Origin: Pollenia angustigena
Taxonomy: Eukaryota > Arthropoda > Insecta > Diptera > Polleniidae
NCBI GenBank assembly: GCA_930367215.1
Contig: OV884059.1
Location: 24,948,945-25,012,944 of the forward strand
Direction of reading: 5' to 3'
Length of the DNA stretch: 64,000 bases
The translations under genes and the position numbers were made by a program. Positions 31,193 to 43,900 of this stretch are shown piece by piece. Position 1 is the stretch's first letter. Every line of letters starts with the position of its first letter. Under the pieces are notes generated by a model. The model had not been told where the DNA came from and did no database searches. It was given only the letters and a program-made list of their open reading frames with translations.

Positions 31193-32619
31193 TGGGCATT
31201 TCCATCATGTCGAACGTGACCATCGTACACAATTAAAGTTAAAAAAAAGACAAAATAAAACTTATATTTATTTTGGCAATAGATTCAAGTTATAGCTTTT
31301 AATTAGCCCTATAGTTGGTACTATTGTTCATTTTGATAAATTGTTTCGTTTTCAAGAAAATTGCAAAAAAAACAAGGCATTTGCACGTGACGAAAACAGT
31401 GGTTTTTGTGGCCATTTTTTCGAATGCCGATATCAGCGAAACCTGAGGCAATATTTGAATGCAAAAAATTGTAGAATGTTATGCACTCATATCTCTTAAA
31501 TATGGCTGTCATTTTTAATAAAACTAATGTATACTATTTTTTTTATTTATCTTTAATCGCTGTCGCACGTGATCTGTCGCACATGACATTTTTTTCCATC
31601 ATGATATATATGTTGATTAGACCGGGTCGACCTCCATACAAAAAAAAAAAGATGTGCCAGTCCCCCCCTAGAATGAAAGAAGTTTCTAAAACAGGAAACA
31701 TTTTTTTTGCCACGCCTAAAATACAGCCCTTTTGGTTTTTTATATTTTTTTATATTATTAAATCAGGTAGAAGCCAATACAAGCAATACAATTTTTATCA
31801 GTCACGCCCTTAAGTTTATTAAGTTTGAAAAACTTTAAAAAAATTGTTTTTGCCACGCCCTAAATTACAGCCCTTTTTGTTTTATATACATATATAGCAT
31901 CGTCATTTAAAGTCTAATCTCATCGTATCGTATATCATTGCTAATGGCTAGAATATGGCTTTATTTTTGAATTTAGTGCTTTTTTTTGCTCATCTAGATT
32001 TAAATGATTGAAATGTATATATTAACATAAATAAATCATTTACATATATTTAAAATTATTTTCAAATTATTAATTTTCACACACGATGTCGCACGTGAAC
32101 AACTTTATACCAAGATCACAAATCTTGCAATTTTACAGAAATTTTTATTTTATTTTAATATTATAAAAAATCTCTGTTTGGCCTGGTAATTTGATGAGCT
32201 TTCTTCTTTTACTTTCGACGCATTGATAGAAAATGATGTTTTTCAATGTCGCACATGACATCGAAATATGAGATAATACAAAGAAAAAAATACAGTTATT
32301 TGCAATAGCATAGTTTCTTGTGCATTCTATTTTGACTTTTTGTACCTTCCGAAAGGTTCTAGAGAGAAAAAGTCAATGCATAATGTCTCCCTTAAAGAAC
32401 TGTAATCATAGCAAAACGTACAATAAAAATATCCAAATAAGAAAAGTTGCACTTGTTCCACTTTGCATTCATAAATCTTGAAATGGGTTATAAATAAATA
32501 TAAAATTTTTTTACTTTTATTAAATTTGATTGTTTTCCTGTTAAAATATGATAAAACAAAGTCTTTTCAAGAACTTATAATTTTTTTGTTGCGGTGGGAC
32601 CTTTCGGTGGAAATGCCCA
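31193..32619. mobile_element. TA-target element with reiterated TCGCACRTGA motif
   Basis: Inverted termini TGGGCATTTCCA, TA flanks (31191-31192, 32620-32621). TCGCACRTGA occurs near 31563, 31578, 32090 and 32253, with looser forms near 31210 and 31383. The copy of the low-copy repeat (31618-32000) lies inside. No transposase. Confidence 0.68.
31618..32000. repeat. low-copy interspersed repeat, second copy
   Basis: Related to 2757-2995 (see there). Followed to 32600 by AT-rich sequence with no gene. Confidence 0.35.
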
Positions 32620-32639
32620 TATATGAATATATGTAATAT

Positions 32640-32890
32640 TTATTTACGCAAATTGTGAGAAGATGAAGATGGGCCCTGATGACAATCTTCACACTTTGTC
32701 TGGGTGAAGCTGTGTTCAACGCATACGGGCTCCGTGCATTTGACACATGCTTGCCGTGCAGCTCTCTTCCTTTTAGAACAACGGCAGCACATGTAGCACC
32801 AAAATTTTTTTTTTTTTTTGATGCGACAACTTGCATCTAATAATTCGTCAGTGATGGCATTTTTTCGACGATGATCAGATCTTTTGTGTT
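32640..32890 (-). pseudogene. piggyBac-like transposase, C-terminal Cys/His domain
   Basis: Minus strand reads RSDHRRKNAITDELLDASCR, then CYMCCRCSKRKRAARQACVK and CTEPVCVEHSFTQTKCEDCH, a cysteine/histidine-rich zinc domain in the position and spacing of piggyBac (PGBD4-type) C-termini (C..C.SKRKR...C..C...VC.EH....C..C). The catalytic core of what is probably the same gene lies at 36775-36062, the two parts separated by the LINE 33061-36011. Out of frame near 32820, so non-functional. Confidence 0.65.
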
Positions 32891-33060
32891 CCTTTTTTAA
32901 CCGTCCTTTTTATTTTTGTTAGTGCGGATGTTCTTGTGTTAATCGTTGTTGAACTGTTTTGGTGATGAAGGTATAACACTGATCACCAAACAGTTTTTTA
33001 ACGACTTTTAACATAGTGGATAACTGTACTTTCCGTTTGATTTGAATTTTTTTTTATGAT

Positions 33061-35935
33061 GTGATGAGAGGGCTGAGAACGAATTTTTTCTCTGTGTATG
33101 CTCACGTTTGTCTCCACCGCCCGAATGTTTTCGCCTTATGTGAAACTCAGGTGTCTGAAAATTCGGATCCACTTGATTTTCAGATTCCTGGGTATCACCT
33201 TCTATCCCTCCTTAATCTTCATCGGGGTCTTGCTATGTACATACGCAATGAAGTTGTGTATCAGTGCCAGCAATCAATGGGCATGCTTGGTGCGGAATTT
33301 AACTGTCTTTGGGTTAAATTCAAAATCGATACACAGTATTTGTATTTCGGATTTCTTTACAGAAGTCCAAACGCGGGAAGGGAGATTACCTTATCGGGCT
33401 TCGACTCCCTTTCTGACTCAATAGCGAAGATTCTTGAGAATTGTCCCGACAGTGAAATCGTTGTTGCTGGTGATTTTAATGTCCAAAATTCTTCTTGGCT
33501 TCACCACTCGGGCCGTACAACTTACGAAGGCCAATATGTTGAGCTTTTTGCTGCGCACAACCACCTCGTGCAACTGGTGAATGAACCAACACATATTCCG
33601 TGTGTTGATGGGCACCAACACAATACCCTTGACCTCTTCCTCTCTTCGCACCCTCAAAAGTACGAAGTTGAGGTTCTAGCACCTCTCGGCAACTCGGATC
33701 ATTGCACCATTTCCGCCTCTTTCCCGTTCTCCGAACTTCGGAACGTTTCACGACGGGCTACGAAACGATCAATATTTGTTTACGGGAAAGCACGTTGGGC
33801 TGAGCTCAATGACTTTTTTTTCGGCATTTCAATTGGAAACTCTGTTTCCTGGACAATGACGTCAGTGCCATGGCGAAAATGGTTGAAAACGTAATAATGC
33901 TAGGAATGAAAATTTTCATTCCAGTTAAAAAAGCTTCGAATAAGCCTCGATCCAAATCTTGGTTTAATCAGTCGTGCAAATCAGCAGTCAGATCCAGAGA
34001 GGAAGCTTTCAGAAATTGGCGTAAAAATAAAAACGCTGATACTGAATTGCTACTTAAAATGGCAAGGTCTTCGTGTGCCAAAGTACTTAGACGGGAAAAA
34101 ACTCTTCACGAGCAACGTCTTCGTGCTGAAGTTCTTGCTGCTCCCCGGGGTAGTAAAAGCTTCTGGTCATTCGTTAAAAGAGTAAGGGTTAATGCTAGTT
34201 CTTCAATACCAACTCTTTTAAAGGATGGCCGATCATTCACGGACCCGGTTGATAAGGCTAATTGTTTTGCTGAATTATTTGCTAATAATTCTTACCTACC
34301 AGCTAGCAGTCAACCACTACCCGAACTCGAAAAAGTATCCGTAACTATGCCTAGAATATTTTTTCGGGGTCGAGCTGTTAAAAGGGTTGTTGCGGATCTC
34401 GACGTAAACAAGTCTCCTGGGCCGGATGGTATACCTGCACTGGTCTTGAAGCAGTGCTCTTCGACGCTAGCTCGTCCCTTAGCAAATCTTTTCAGCACTT
34501 TATACCGTGCCGCGGAATTTCCAGTCTGCTGGAAAGTTGCTAATGTAACGCCAATTCTTAAAAATGGAACCGCTTATAACCCTGAAAATTACCGCCCAAT
34601 TGCAATTTGTTCGGCACTTTCCAAAGTTATGGAGAGTATGGTAAATTACCATCTTGTCAAATATTTAGAGTCAAACTACCTACTAAGCGACCGCCAGTAT
34701 GGCATTCGTAGAGGTCGCTCTACTGGAGACTTACTAGCTCTGTTATCGGAAAAATGGTGCCGTTCCATTCACCATTTTGGCGAAAGTAAGGTAATTGTTT
34801 GGATATTTCCAAGGCGTTTGACAGAGTCTGGCATGGTGCACTCTTGTCAAAACTTGCTGCGTTTGGTGTCGGTGATAATTTCTCTCGATTTATATCGAGT
34901 TTTCTCAGAGATCGCACTATACGAGTTATTATAGATGGGGTTTCGTCAAACGAGTTCAAGATTCATTCAGGTATACCGCAAGGCTCCGTTCTTTCTCCTA
35001 CTCTATTTCTTATCTTTCTAAATGACCTCCTTTGTCAAACTTCCAACCCTATCTACTCTTTTGCAGATGACAGCAACCTTTGCCATTCGTACTCATTCGA
35101 GTGCAGACCAAGCGTATCCGATGTCGCTGCTATGAGGCAGAATATGAATGATACGCTTGGCCGAGACCTTGACATAGTCTCGGAATGGGGTCGTGCAAAT
35201 AGGGTCGATTTTAATGCCCGAAAAACCCAATGTTGCGTGCTGACGCATAAACGCGCGACAAACCAAGGTGCCTCATCTGTATATATGGGTGGTATAATTA
35301 TTGAGGAATCAGAATCTCTTGATGTTCTGGGCATGAGGATACAATGTGACGTCCGATGGACTGAACATATATTCAAGGTGTCGAAAGAAGCATTCAAGTG
35401 CCTCGGTTTTCTAAGACGGTGTAGGATATACTTCACTCCATCTGATCTCCTTACTATTTATACCAACTATATCCGACCGCGTATGGAATACAAATCTCAT
35501 GTGTGGGCCGGTGCTTCAAATTCTATTTTGGAGCTTCTCGACCGCGTGCAGGAGAGGGCGAGGGTTCTCATTGGTGACAGTAGGGTAACCAATTTTTTTG
35601 ACTCCCTTGAGCACCGTCGCAATGTGGGTTGTATTTGCCTGTTTTATCGTTACTACAATGGGATGTGTTCCGACGAAATCAGGGATCTGGTTCCCGAAAC
35701 CCGTACATTTGTTCGTAATACACGTTTTGCCTCAAGAGCCCATCCTTATGTGGTCGATTGGCAGGTGAATCGTACAACGCATTACAGAGAGAATTCGTTT
35801 TTTTCCCGGACTATTCGTATGTGGAATAACCTTCCTGCAGAAGCCTTCCCTCTCACTTACAACATGATTAAGTTCAAATCGAATGTTCACAAACACTACT
35901 CCCTCTATCCTCCTTCCCATAACCTATTTTCCTAG
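33061..35935 (+). pseudogene. LINE ORF2: endonuclease plus reverse transcriptase, two frameshifts
   Basis: Encodes the enzyme for target-primed reverse transcription. Frame 1 (33061-33894): endonuclease, with GLRTNFFSVYAHV, RPNVFALCETQVSE, FLYRSPN, VVAGDFNVQNSSWL and LGNSDHCTI holding the expected N, E, D and H residues. A frameshift near 33870 leads to frame 2 (33870-34795): linker, FWSFVKRVRV, NKSPGPDGIPALVLKQ, NPENYRPIAICSALSKVME. A second frameshift near 34797 leads to frame 3 (34799-35935): DISKAFDRVWH, GIPQGSVLSPTLFLIFLNDL, the catalytic FADD (YSFADDSNL), then a thumb region and FFSRTIRMWNNLPAEAFP to a stop at 35933. About 950 residues if joined, near full length. Only the first 20 or so residues are missing. 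Broad family CR1/L2/Jockey; clade not assigned. Confidence 0.88.
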
Positions 35936-36011
35936 TTCCAACACAATGCAATGCATTAGTAGGGGTCATCCCCTGAGTGCTGGTCCTAACAGTAAAAAAA
36001 AAAAAAAAAAA
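33061..36011 (+). mobile_element. LINE with endonuclease and RT, 5' truncated, A-tailed
   Basis: Second ORF nearly complete, followed by a short 3' tail and an A-run at 35994-36011. GC content and codon use are clearly higher than in the surroundings, suggesting a young insertion. It splits a piggyBac-like gene (36775-36062 and 32890-32640). No clear target duplication seen. Confidence 0.88.
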
Positions 36012-36061
36012 ATCTCGTTCCGGGACATCATCAGCGTCAAATTCTTCACCTCCGTAGTTCG

Positions 36062-36775
36062 ATACAGAGAATGATTATTCAGTAATAATAAAAACAACTA
36101 AATATTTTTCCACTCAAAAAGGTTCAAAAATATACCTAAAATACATTCAACAGCTGTCTTGATGGCAATCTACTTGACAGCCATTTGTCTTTGGGCTCGG
36201 ACCGTAACTTTCGAAATACAAAGCTCTTCACCCAATCTCTGTATAAATTTTCTATGTCGCGATTTCTTTACCGCACTATGTGGACTGTTGGTGATGTATA
36301 TTATATGAGGCCGTCAGCGCAAAAGTGGTGTAAGCTTTAATTTTATCTACGCCAAATTGATTAAAACTGCGAAAATAAAATAAGAAACTAGTTTATCTCT
36401 TGTTTTACCAATCACTTACAGAAAGCGTTGCAAAGGTTTGTGTTGCAGTTATATATTTTTGATCTACTTGTAATACAAAAGTAGCCATTAGCCAAACCAA
36501 TATGAAATAAATATAGTGTGACCTACACCACTTTTGAGCTGACGGCCTCATACATTTATGCTGCCAGGGCAGAGATATCCAACATGTTGTAAAACATCGT
36601 AAAAGGCCAACGAGTTGTTTCCCTTTTTGTGGTATATTGGGACACCATTTTATCCATTGCGTCCACACTGTTCTTGGTTCGATTATAAAACAAAATCATT
36701 TCTGGCTTTTGTTTTATATCGGACACAGCTGAATATCGATGCATGGACGATAGGAATACTACAGCTCTTCGTAGT
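36062..36775 (-). pseudogene. piggyBac-like transposase, late catalytic part
   Basis: Minus strand: VVFLSSMHRYSAVSDIKQKP, then EMILFYNRTKNSVDAMDKMV, with the late catalytic aspartate in VDAMDKM, then YTTKRETTRWPFTMFYNMLD, and after the MITE 36306-36550 YITNSPHSAVKKSRHRKFIQ and RLGEELCISKVTVRAQRQMA. These are consecutive blocks of a PGBD-type piggyBac transposase. A TAG stop follows AQRQMAVK, and the frame shifts across the MITE. The zinc domain continues beyond the LINE at 32890-32640. The N-terminal half is missing upstream of 36775. Confidence 0.78.
36306..36550. mobile_element. 245-bp TA-target MITE in the piggyBac-like gene
   Basis: Inverted termini TGAGGCCGTCAGC (about 27 bp, imperfect further in), TA at 36304-36305 and 36551-36552. 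The piggyBac reading resumes on both sides. Confidence 0.75.
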
Positions 36776-36959
36776 AGAAAAAAGCAAATAAATTACCTAA
36801 AGTATAATTTTTTAATAATATGTATTTCTTTTTGCCTTGTTTGACATTGTTTGTATTTTCCCCCATATAAAATTAAGAAAATATTATCATATCTACCCGG
36901 GTAGATACTATGTTTTGACGTAAAAGAATTCTTCATGAAAGCGAAGGTTAAGTACCAAT

Positions 36960-37870
36960 TTATCGACCCCTTGTATAACAAGATGGAATTCTCTTTACGA
37001 TTCAGTAAATAAGTTGCTACAATACAACATAAGGCAAATCTACCGGAATTGTGATATCGTCTTTCCCTTCCCACTTTTCTTGCTGATGAAATTGAGTATT
37101 TGGAGGAATATATAAGCATAATGGAACCTTTAGCAGAGGCAATTGATTATCTTCAGGGGGAAAAAGCTATATTTTTCGGTCACTTTGTCCCAACTATTGT
37201 CTCTTTAAAAATAAAATTTGGCCGTTTACAGTAAGCCGAATTTAAATACTTAGTCGAATTAAGTAAAAAACTGCTAGAGGCATTAGTTAAGAGATTCGAA
37301 AAATATTTTCTGATCCAGCCTGACACTTAGGATGCCATTATTGCCGCAATAACAATACCTGAAATAAAGCTAAGGTTTCTAAAACCACTTTTAGAAACGG
37401 CAACGGGGAAAACAGAAGAAGAGGTTAAGAAAATGTTTAATACATAAGTTGTAAAATATGGAAAAATACCCACAATTGAAAGCCGTGCTTTGCCTCAAAG
37501 ACCGCAAAAATCATTTTTAGATTTTGGAGAGGAAAGTAATGGTAACGTTTTGCATCTTATTTTCCATTAAATTTTTGTATTTATTATTCACATGCTTATC
37601 TTATTTTCTTAAACAGATGCGGGCATAACTATTAATTCAGGTGACTTGGCAAACTATCTCCTGGCAACAATTTTGTATCTGGCCGAACAAGACACTAGAA
37701 TAAATTGTCTGCATAATCACAGTGCTATTTAAAAAGTGGTTTTGAAATAGAATACTTCTTTGCTTTCGTCTGCTCCTGTAGAAAGATTATTTTCTTTCGC
37801 TGGGATTGTGAATCGTTCCAGACGACAAAAATTAAGAAAAGCCAATAATATATAAAATCTTTTATCTTTA
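36960..37870 (+). pseudogene. hAT transposase, C-terminal half
   Basis: Plus strand: RWNSLYDSVNKLLQYNIRQI (36981 on), the classical hAT 'T.RWNS.Y.S' block, then ADEIEYLEEYISIMEPLAEA, IDYLQGEKAIFFGHFVPTIV, an in-frame TAA, ELSKKLLEALVKRFEKYFLI, a probable intron at about 37543-37618 ending in TTAAACAG, and finally SSAPVERLFSFAGIVNRSRR, the hAT dimerisation motif. Stops at 37242, 37328, 37445 and 37730. The N-terminal half is not present; the sequence before 36960 is AT-rich and unrecognised. Termini not identified; 37871-38176 holds nothing recognisable. Confidence 0.82.
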
Positions 37871-38176
37871 GGCTACGTTCACAATCAAAAAAACAATTTC
37901 GTTTTTTCTTCTATCTTTTTTCTTCCCGAAGTATTTCATATATTTTCCTTTAATTTTTAGAACAAAAATGTAACTAAAATTTTTTTAAAAATGTAACTAA
38001 AGTTGAGTCACCTAGAACTTCAGCAACAATTTGTATGAAATTGTTTCTGACGTTTAAAATAATTTTATTTAGTTTTGAATGAAAATTTTAACAAATTGTT
38101 TAAAGAAATAAAAATAAATGCATAATATTGCTGTGGCTAAAATTTGCGAACGGTTTCTTGATGCAAAATGTGTGTA

Positions 38177-39624
38177 CACAGAAAAAATTATTGCCGAATT
38201 ATTTTCAAACAAACGCTTGTTTGAAAATTTTTTTAATTTCTACAAATTTTTTTACTGATTCAATTAAAATTTTTGTTTGATTTTTATTTAACCAACAAAA
38301 ATGTTGACAACCATTCAAAAATATAATACACGCGTTATTGGTTTCAAGTTTTCATAGTTTTGTATGAAATATTTAGCGCTTTTTAATGTTGTCGTCTTTT
38401 TGCATTTTTTTATTTGATCGTAAGCAACACTTCCTAATGTGAAATATAAGAACTACAACAAAAAACACATACAGTCTATTTTTGGACACTTCAAAAAAGT
38501 ACAACAGTAAAAAAGATGAAGAGGTTTGAAATAAAAAAAAAAAAAAAAATAGCAGGTAAAAAAACGTTTCACTCTTTTTAAACAACAGAAACAACAACAA
38601 CATTATAAGAAACAAAATAAATTTTTGGTTGGTTTCAAAGTTGGTTAAAAAAAAACATAGTCCCGTATTCAATTTTTTCAAACTGTTTGCTTAAATACAT
38701 CAAATACAAAAATATAATGATGACAAAAAACATATCGACTCGGTCTGTCGCCGTTTTTGGGTTACATTTCTTCTTCATTAGCAAAGGAAAGGATACAGCA
38801 ACAGTGAGTGATGACGAAAAACATTGTGTGTATAAAACATTGATGTCAAATTCATTCAATTTCATAGCACAATTGTGCTAGCTCAAAATTCACACACATT
38901 CTTACGCTCTTTCATTTAGTCCACGAGAGTATACAATTCAGTCGTCGATTATCAAGCGACGAGTACACATGTGGCGGATGCTTACGTATTTTTGTTATTT
39001 TTATTAAGAAAACTTGTCTCTTTATTCCTGCCATCGGCAACCTATACTATTACATTTTGCGATTATATGCGTTGTATGAATTTTACATATGTTGTTGTTA
39101 ATGTTGTTAAATTCTCTGCAATGTGTGTGCACATGTACGTAATAAAAGAGCATACAAGAGAATAAAAGAGAAAAGAGCAAACGCGGCGCCCTGATTTTGC
39201 CGATGGCTGCTTTATTCACTAATACTAATATAAAGCACTACAACCACAATTTTCATTTTTGACATCACTGGTATAAAAAAAGACTTCGATCAAAAATTAT
39301 TCCAACAAAAAAATGTGTCTCAAAGCCAGCCGGCCGCTCTGCTCTCTCTGCCATCATCTTCTAATACAGTGCCTGCTTGTGTGCCCATCATTGCTTGTGC
39401 AAAAACCTTTTTTTTTTAATTTGAAATTTAGTACATGAATTCCAGTAAACTTTTTGTTTGATTCAGTTAAATTATTTGTTTGAAAAAATCAGTGTTTTTT
39501 TCAATAAACAAAAAGCAAATAAATTGTTTGAATATGCGAATTTGTTTATAGGACCGATTTCAGACAAAAAATTGTTTGATTCTACAAATTTTTTGTTTGA
39601 ATTGGAAAAATAATTTTTTCTGTG
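38177..39624. mobile_element. TA-target MITE family T1, copy 2
   Basis: Termini CACAGAAAAAATTATT, TA flanks (38175-38176, 39625-39626). Longer than copy 1 because a 433-bp hAT-type element (38838-39270) is inserted. Confidence 0.8.
38838..39270. mobile_element. 433-bp hAT-type MITE with perfect 8-bp duplication
   Basis: Termini CATTGATGTCAAA / CAGTGATGTCAAA (inverted), target duplication GTATAAAA at 38830-38837 and 39271-39278. Other T1 copies read through the site without the insert. No gene. Confidence 0.82.
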
Positions 39625-39784
39625 TAGTAACAAAAGAAGTTGTTGCTCTATTATGAACACCAAGTGCAAATGTTTTTTTTAATGTGAACGAAGCTTTATT
39701 CAACAAATTTACAAATATTTCTTGTGCTAAACCCGCAAAGCTTTGAGCTTGTCAAAAAAAAAAAATATACGTAATCGTGACTCA

Positions 39785-40182
39785 ATTTTAAGTAATCAGT
39801 AAAATTTACTGATTACTGAAATTGTTTTCAGTATTCAGTTAACTTTACTGATTAGTGCAATTTTTTTCCAGTAATCAGTAAACTTTACTGAATAGTCCCA
39901 ATTCACACGTTGCAAGTCTTATTGATCAGCTTGCTACTTTATAACGAGAGTAAAGAGAGGAAAATCAACATTTCTCTCTCACTCTCTCTCGCCTATAAAG
40001 TAGCAAGCTGATCAATAAGACTTGCAACGTGTGAATTGGCACATACTGATTTTTTTTTTTCAGTAATCAGTAAAAATTTACTGGCAATGAAAATTATATT
40101 TCATTACCAGTAAGCATTTACTGATAACTGAAACGCTTGCTGCAGTAAAAAAATAATGCAGTATGCCCATGTTTGCTAACAA
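39785..40182. repeat. array of CAGTAATCAGTAAA-type subterminal repeats, copy A
   Basis: Repeated near-palindromic units 'CAGTAATCAGTAAA' and 'TTTACTGATTACTG', ending in GCAGTATGCCCATGTTTG. A similar array in the same direction lies at 54215-54497. Interrupted by a 148-bp palindromic MITE. Looks like the subterminal part of a hAT element. Confidence 0.55.
39895..40042. mobile_element. 148-bp palindromic MITE, copy 2
   Basis: Same length as and about 95 percent similar to 19091-19238, opposite orientation. Flanked by ATA (39892-39894, 40043-40045). Confidence 0.82.
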
Positions 40183-40899
40183 CAAATTAAACAAGTTATT
40201 AATAATCAAATGCATACTTTTTGCCTTATTTGAGTCCTGGACGACAATGTTGTTAAAATGTTAAGGTGTAAAGATTTCAATTTTCTAAATTTTTCATTAT
40301 TTCTTAAAATAATTTATAAATATTGTTCTTTTATACTTTTTTTTTAATTTTCACTTTGTATTGTGCGGGCAAATTATCAGACTGCTAAATTGATGTGTAC
40401 GTACGTAAAACTAAATAATGAAGAAAAATTACTATAAATAAAAAGTTATAGAAGCAAAGAAAATATAAAAACGGTGAAATCAGAAAAAAACATACTGATT
40501 CCAAATACATATTTAAGCATTTAAAGAGCAATTTAACATTATAATTAAATAACTTAATTATGTTATTAACATTACAATATTAAGTTCAACTTGCGAAAAG
40601 CTTGTTTACATTTATGTAAAAAAAAAACCCCCAAAATTAAGGACAATTTCTAGACCTGCAAGGAGCCACAGAAAGATCTTTCCGGAATCCAGCCACACTG
40701 TAAGTCCTAAAAATTTTTTTTTAATTATTATTTTGCCGTTCAATATTTTTTTGGGGAGATCTATTGTATACTTAATGTCAATAAGAGAAATTAATGGTGG
40801 ATAACATGAACTAATTAATGTTACTAACATTTTTGTAACATTCATTTCTGTTAATGACATTGAACAAAGTCTCCTGTAATTTAAATCATATATAAAAAA
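40183..40899. other. spacer, no gene recognised
   Basis: AT-rich. It may hold the C-terminal exons of the minus-strand hAT gene at 40916-44110, but I cannot recognise the dimerisation motif in it. Confidence 0.35.
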
Positions 40900-40915
40900 A
40901 AAATAATTACCTTAA

Positions 40916-43900
40916 AACTGAAATGATTATTTCTGCAGATTTTGGTCTATTACACTTGTTCCAAATCTGTGTACATCTAAAACCAAAAAATTAAAATATA
41001 GAGTAGTTTGTAATTTAAATTTTATCAATGTTACCTTCTGAAAGAGTTTTTGTGTATATGTTTTACGTCTTGACTTAAAGTATTCATTATTTTGTTGAAA
41101 TCGGTTGTAGCCAAAAGATTTAATTTGTGACTAGCACATGAGAAATGTTTAGATAACTTTATGCCTACGGGGCGAAATTCAGGGCTTAAAACATTCGTTT
41201 CCTCATCTGAGTCAGAATCGGATTCTTCAGTACTATTATGTTCATTATTATTATGTGCTGAATTAAGGAAAATTAATAATATAATTTTATTGGAAATAAT
41301 TATTTATTTATGAATATATTATTTTCTTACTTAATTCAACTCCAAATTCTTGAAATGCTTTAATGAAATTAGATCCGTTGTCAGTGATAGTTTTTTTTTT
41401 TTTTTTTTGTCATTATTTTTTATTGAATCTTCATATATTAAATATGAACTAACAATAATTAATCAAATCTTAACCTAATACGTTATTTTATGTCCTGCCA
41501 GTGCCAGACAAAATTTTCTTCATCACGGTTTTTTTATCGCTCATCTAATTGGGTAAGTGCTGCAGTGTCTCTCCTTCTTAAGCGAGTGTGGCCGCCATGA
41601 CTTAAAATATTTCGAGCTAGTGGATTTGGGTGTTGTTCAAGCCTTTTTAAATATTTTGTAATCATAGTTTTAACTAATGGCACATTGAGATCCTTATGAA
41701 TGTTTGAGTTTTTAACATACCAGGGAGCTGCTGTGATTATTCGAAGAAGTTTATTTTGGCGCCTTTGAATTTTGTCGATATTAGAGGCCGAGGCAGTGTC
41801 CCATAGTTGAATACCGTAGCACCAGATAGGCTTTAAGATAGAGTTGTAAAGTAGAAGCTTGCAATCGAGACTAAGGACAGAATTTCTTCCAATAAGCCAA
41901 TGAATTTGAATGGCTTTTAGTTTCATTTGAGTTAATTTTGCCTCTATATGGCATTTCCACGTTAATCGCCGATACAGATGTATACCGAGATATTTTACAT
42001 GCGAGTGTTGGGGAATTATTTGATTATTGATTGTAATAGGGGGGCAAGATTCCCGGCGCAAAGTGAATGTTATATGTACGCATTTTTGCTCATTGACCAT
42101 TATCCTCCATTGTCGTAACCATATTTCTAGTTGAAATATATGATGCTGTAAGTAACGCGATGCTTCATAACGATTTTCATGGACGCTTAGAAAAGCTGTA
42201 TCGTCTGCAAATGTTGAAGTTTGTGTGTAGTTGCTTGTTGGCATGTCCGAAGTATAAATTAAGTATAATAGGGGGCCCACGATGCTTGCTTGTGGGACTC
42301 CAGCGGCAATGGGCTGAGGTGAACTTAAGAAATTTCCTTCTTTAATAATAAATTGACGACCGACTAAGTAGCTTTCTAGCAGCAGTGTGTGTTTGCTGGT
42401 AAATTTTGCTTCAATTTATGTAATAAGCCTTCATGCCAGACTTTATCAAAAGCTTGTGAAACATCGATGAAGAGTGCTGAGCAATATTTATTTTCTTCAA
42501 ATGCCTTTCTTATGACATTTACTATTCGATGAGTCTGTTCGATTGTGCTGTGTTTTCTTCTAAATCCGAACTGATGGTTTGGAATACATCTATTTACACT
42601 CAAAATCGGTGTTAATTTTGAAACTAATAATTTCTCAAACAGCTTTGACATATTTGATAATAAGCTAATAGGCCTATAAGACTCAACTTTTGTATGATCT
42701 TTACGTGGCTTTGGTATCATGGTAACTAAGGAAACCTTCCATTTTTGAGGATAGTATTCAAGGCTTAAAACAGCATTAAAAATAAAAAGAATAATTTTCT
42801 TTGCTATGCGAGGTAGCTCCAAAAGCATTTTATTACTGATTTTATCAATACCAGGTGCCTTCTTAGTGTTTAAGTCACAAATAGCCTTTTCGATTTCTCT
42901 TAACTCAAATCTGAGGGGAATAAATGCTCTAGCAGCAACAGGTGGTAACTCGACCGCAATATTGTGAGATATATTTGGTGTAAATACGTTTTTCAAATGA
43001 CTAACAAAAAGATTTCCTTTTTCAATATCGTTTCTTGCCCAACTACCATTCAAGTTTCTTAATGGTGGCTTAGATATAACTGGCCTTTTTAGATTTCTAG
43101 CTGCACGCCAGATTGTGGAGTTGCATTAAGTTCCTTAAGATATTTTTCTAGAGAAGCCGTTTTCTGAGTCTGCAGTAACTTTCTTAGCCTTTTTGTGCAT
43201 TCTTTTAATAAAATCTTAAGTTGCGGGGATCTGTAAAGTTGCCACTCTCTTCGAACTCTCCTTTTTTCAGTCAAGAGCCGCTCGACATCTGAAGAACATA
43301 TTTTATTATTTTTATTTATTTTATGTCAGTGATAGTGTAAACAATTTTGTCAACTGGCAATTTATATTCTTTATTGATATCGCATAGCATAGACCAAAGG
43401 AATGTGTTCCTTTAAACCGTCGACAAGCTAATGCTACAGACTTTCTTTCAAATTGATTAACATCTATCCAATGGTATGTGTAACCAAAAAATTATTTTTT
43501 TCCACCCAACCACATATCAGCAGGTACGCACACGTATTCAATTTTTTCTATATCAAATGCCGCGATTCGCTAATTGCCCTTGAAACCAAATATTTATTTT
43601 CCCTTTACCTTAACAAAACAACAAGAAAAAAAAAATCTATCGAAAGTTATAAAAAAACACTGATGATTGCCGCTACTTGTGTGCGCTCGCATATTCATCG
43701 CCGTAGGCGATGGTTAGCGATTCGTATTCCCTGAGAAGGATCGCGTAATTATCGCCAAAAAATTTCAAAAATTTTTGAAGGGTTAGTTTGAGTCTCTAAA
43801 AGCAATCTGGTTATGGAACGTCTGCTCGGAATATTTTTGCCAGGAAATAAGTTTTTAAAACTTTGGTCATCTATTATGGACAATGGGGATGCAGTGCTAC

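Noticed and set aside
32940..33010. Small hairpin AACTGTTTTGGTGAT / GATCACCAAACAGTT as a terminator or element end
   Set aside because: Isolated, short, no target duplication and no relation to the neighbouring LINE start.
33418..33751. Minus-strand frames of 79 and 91 codons
   Set aside because: Antisense of the LINE endonuclease; no independent motif.
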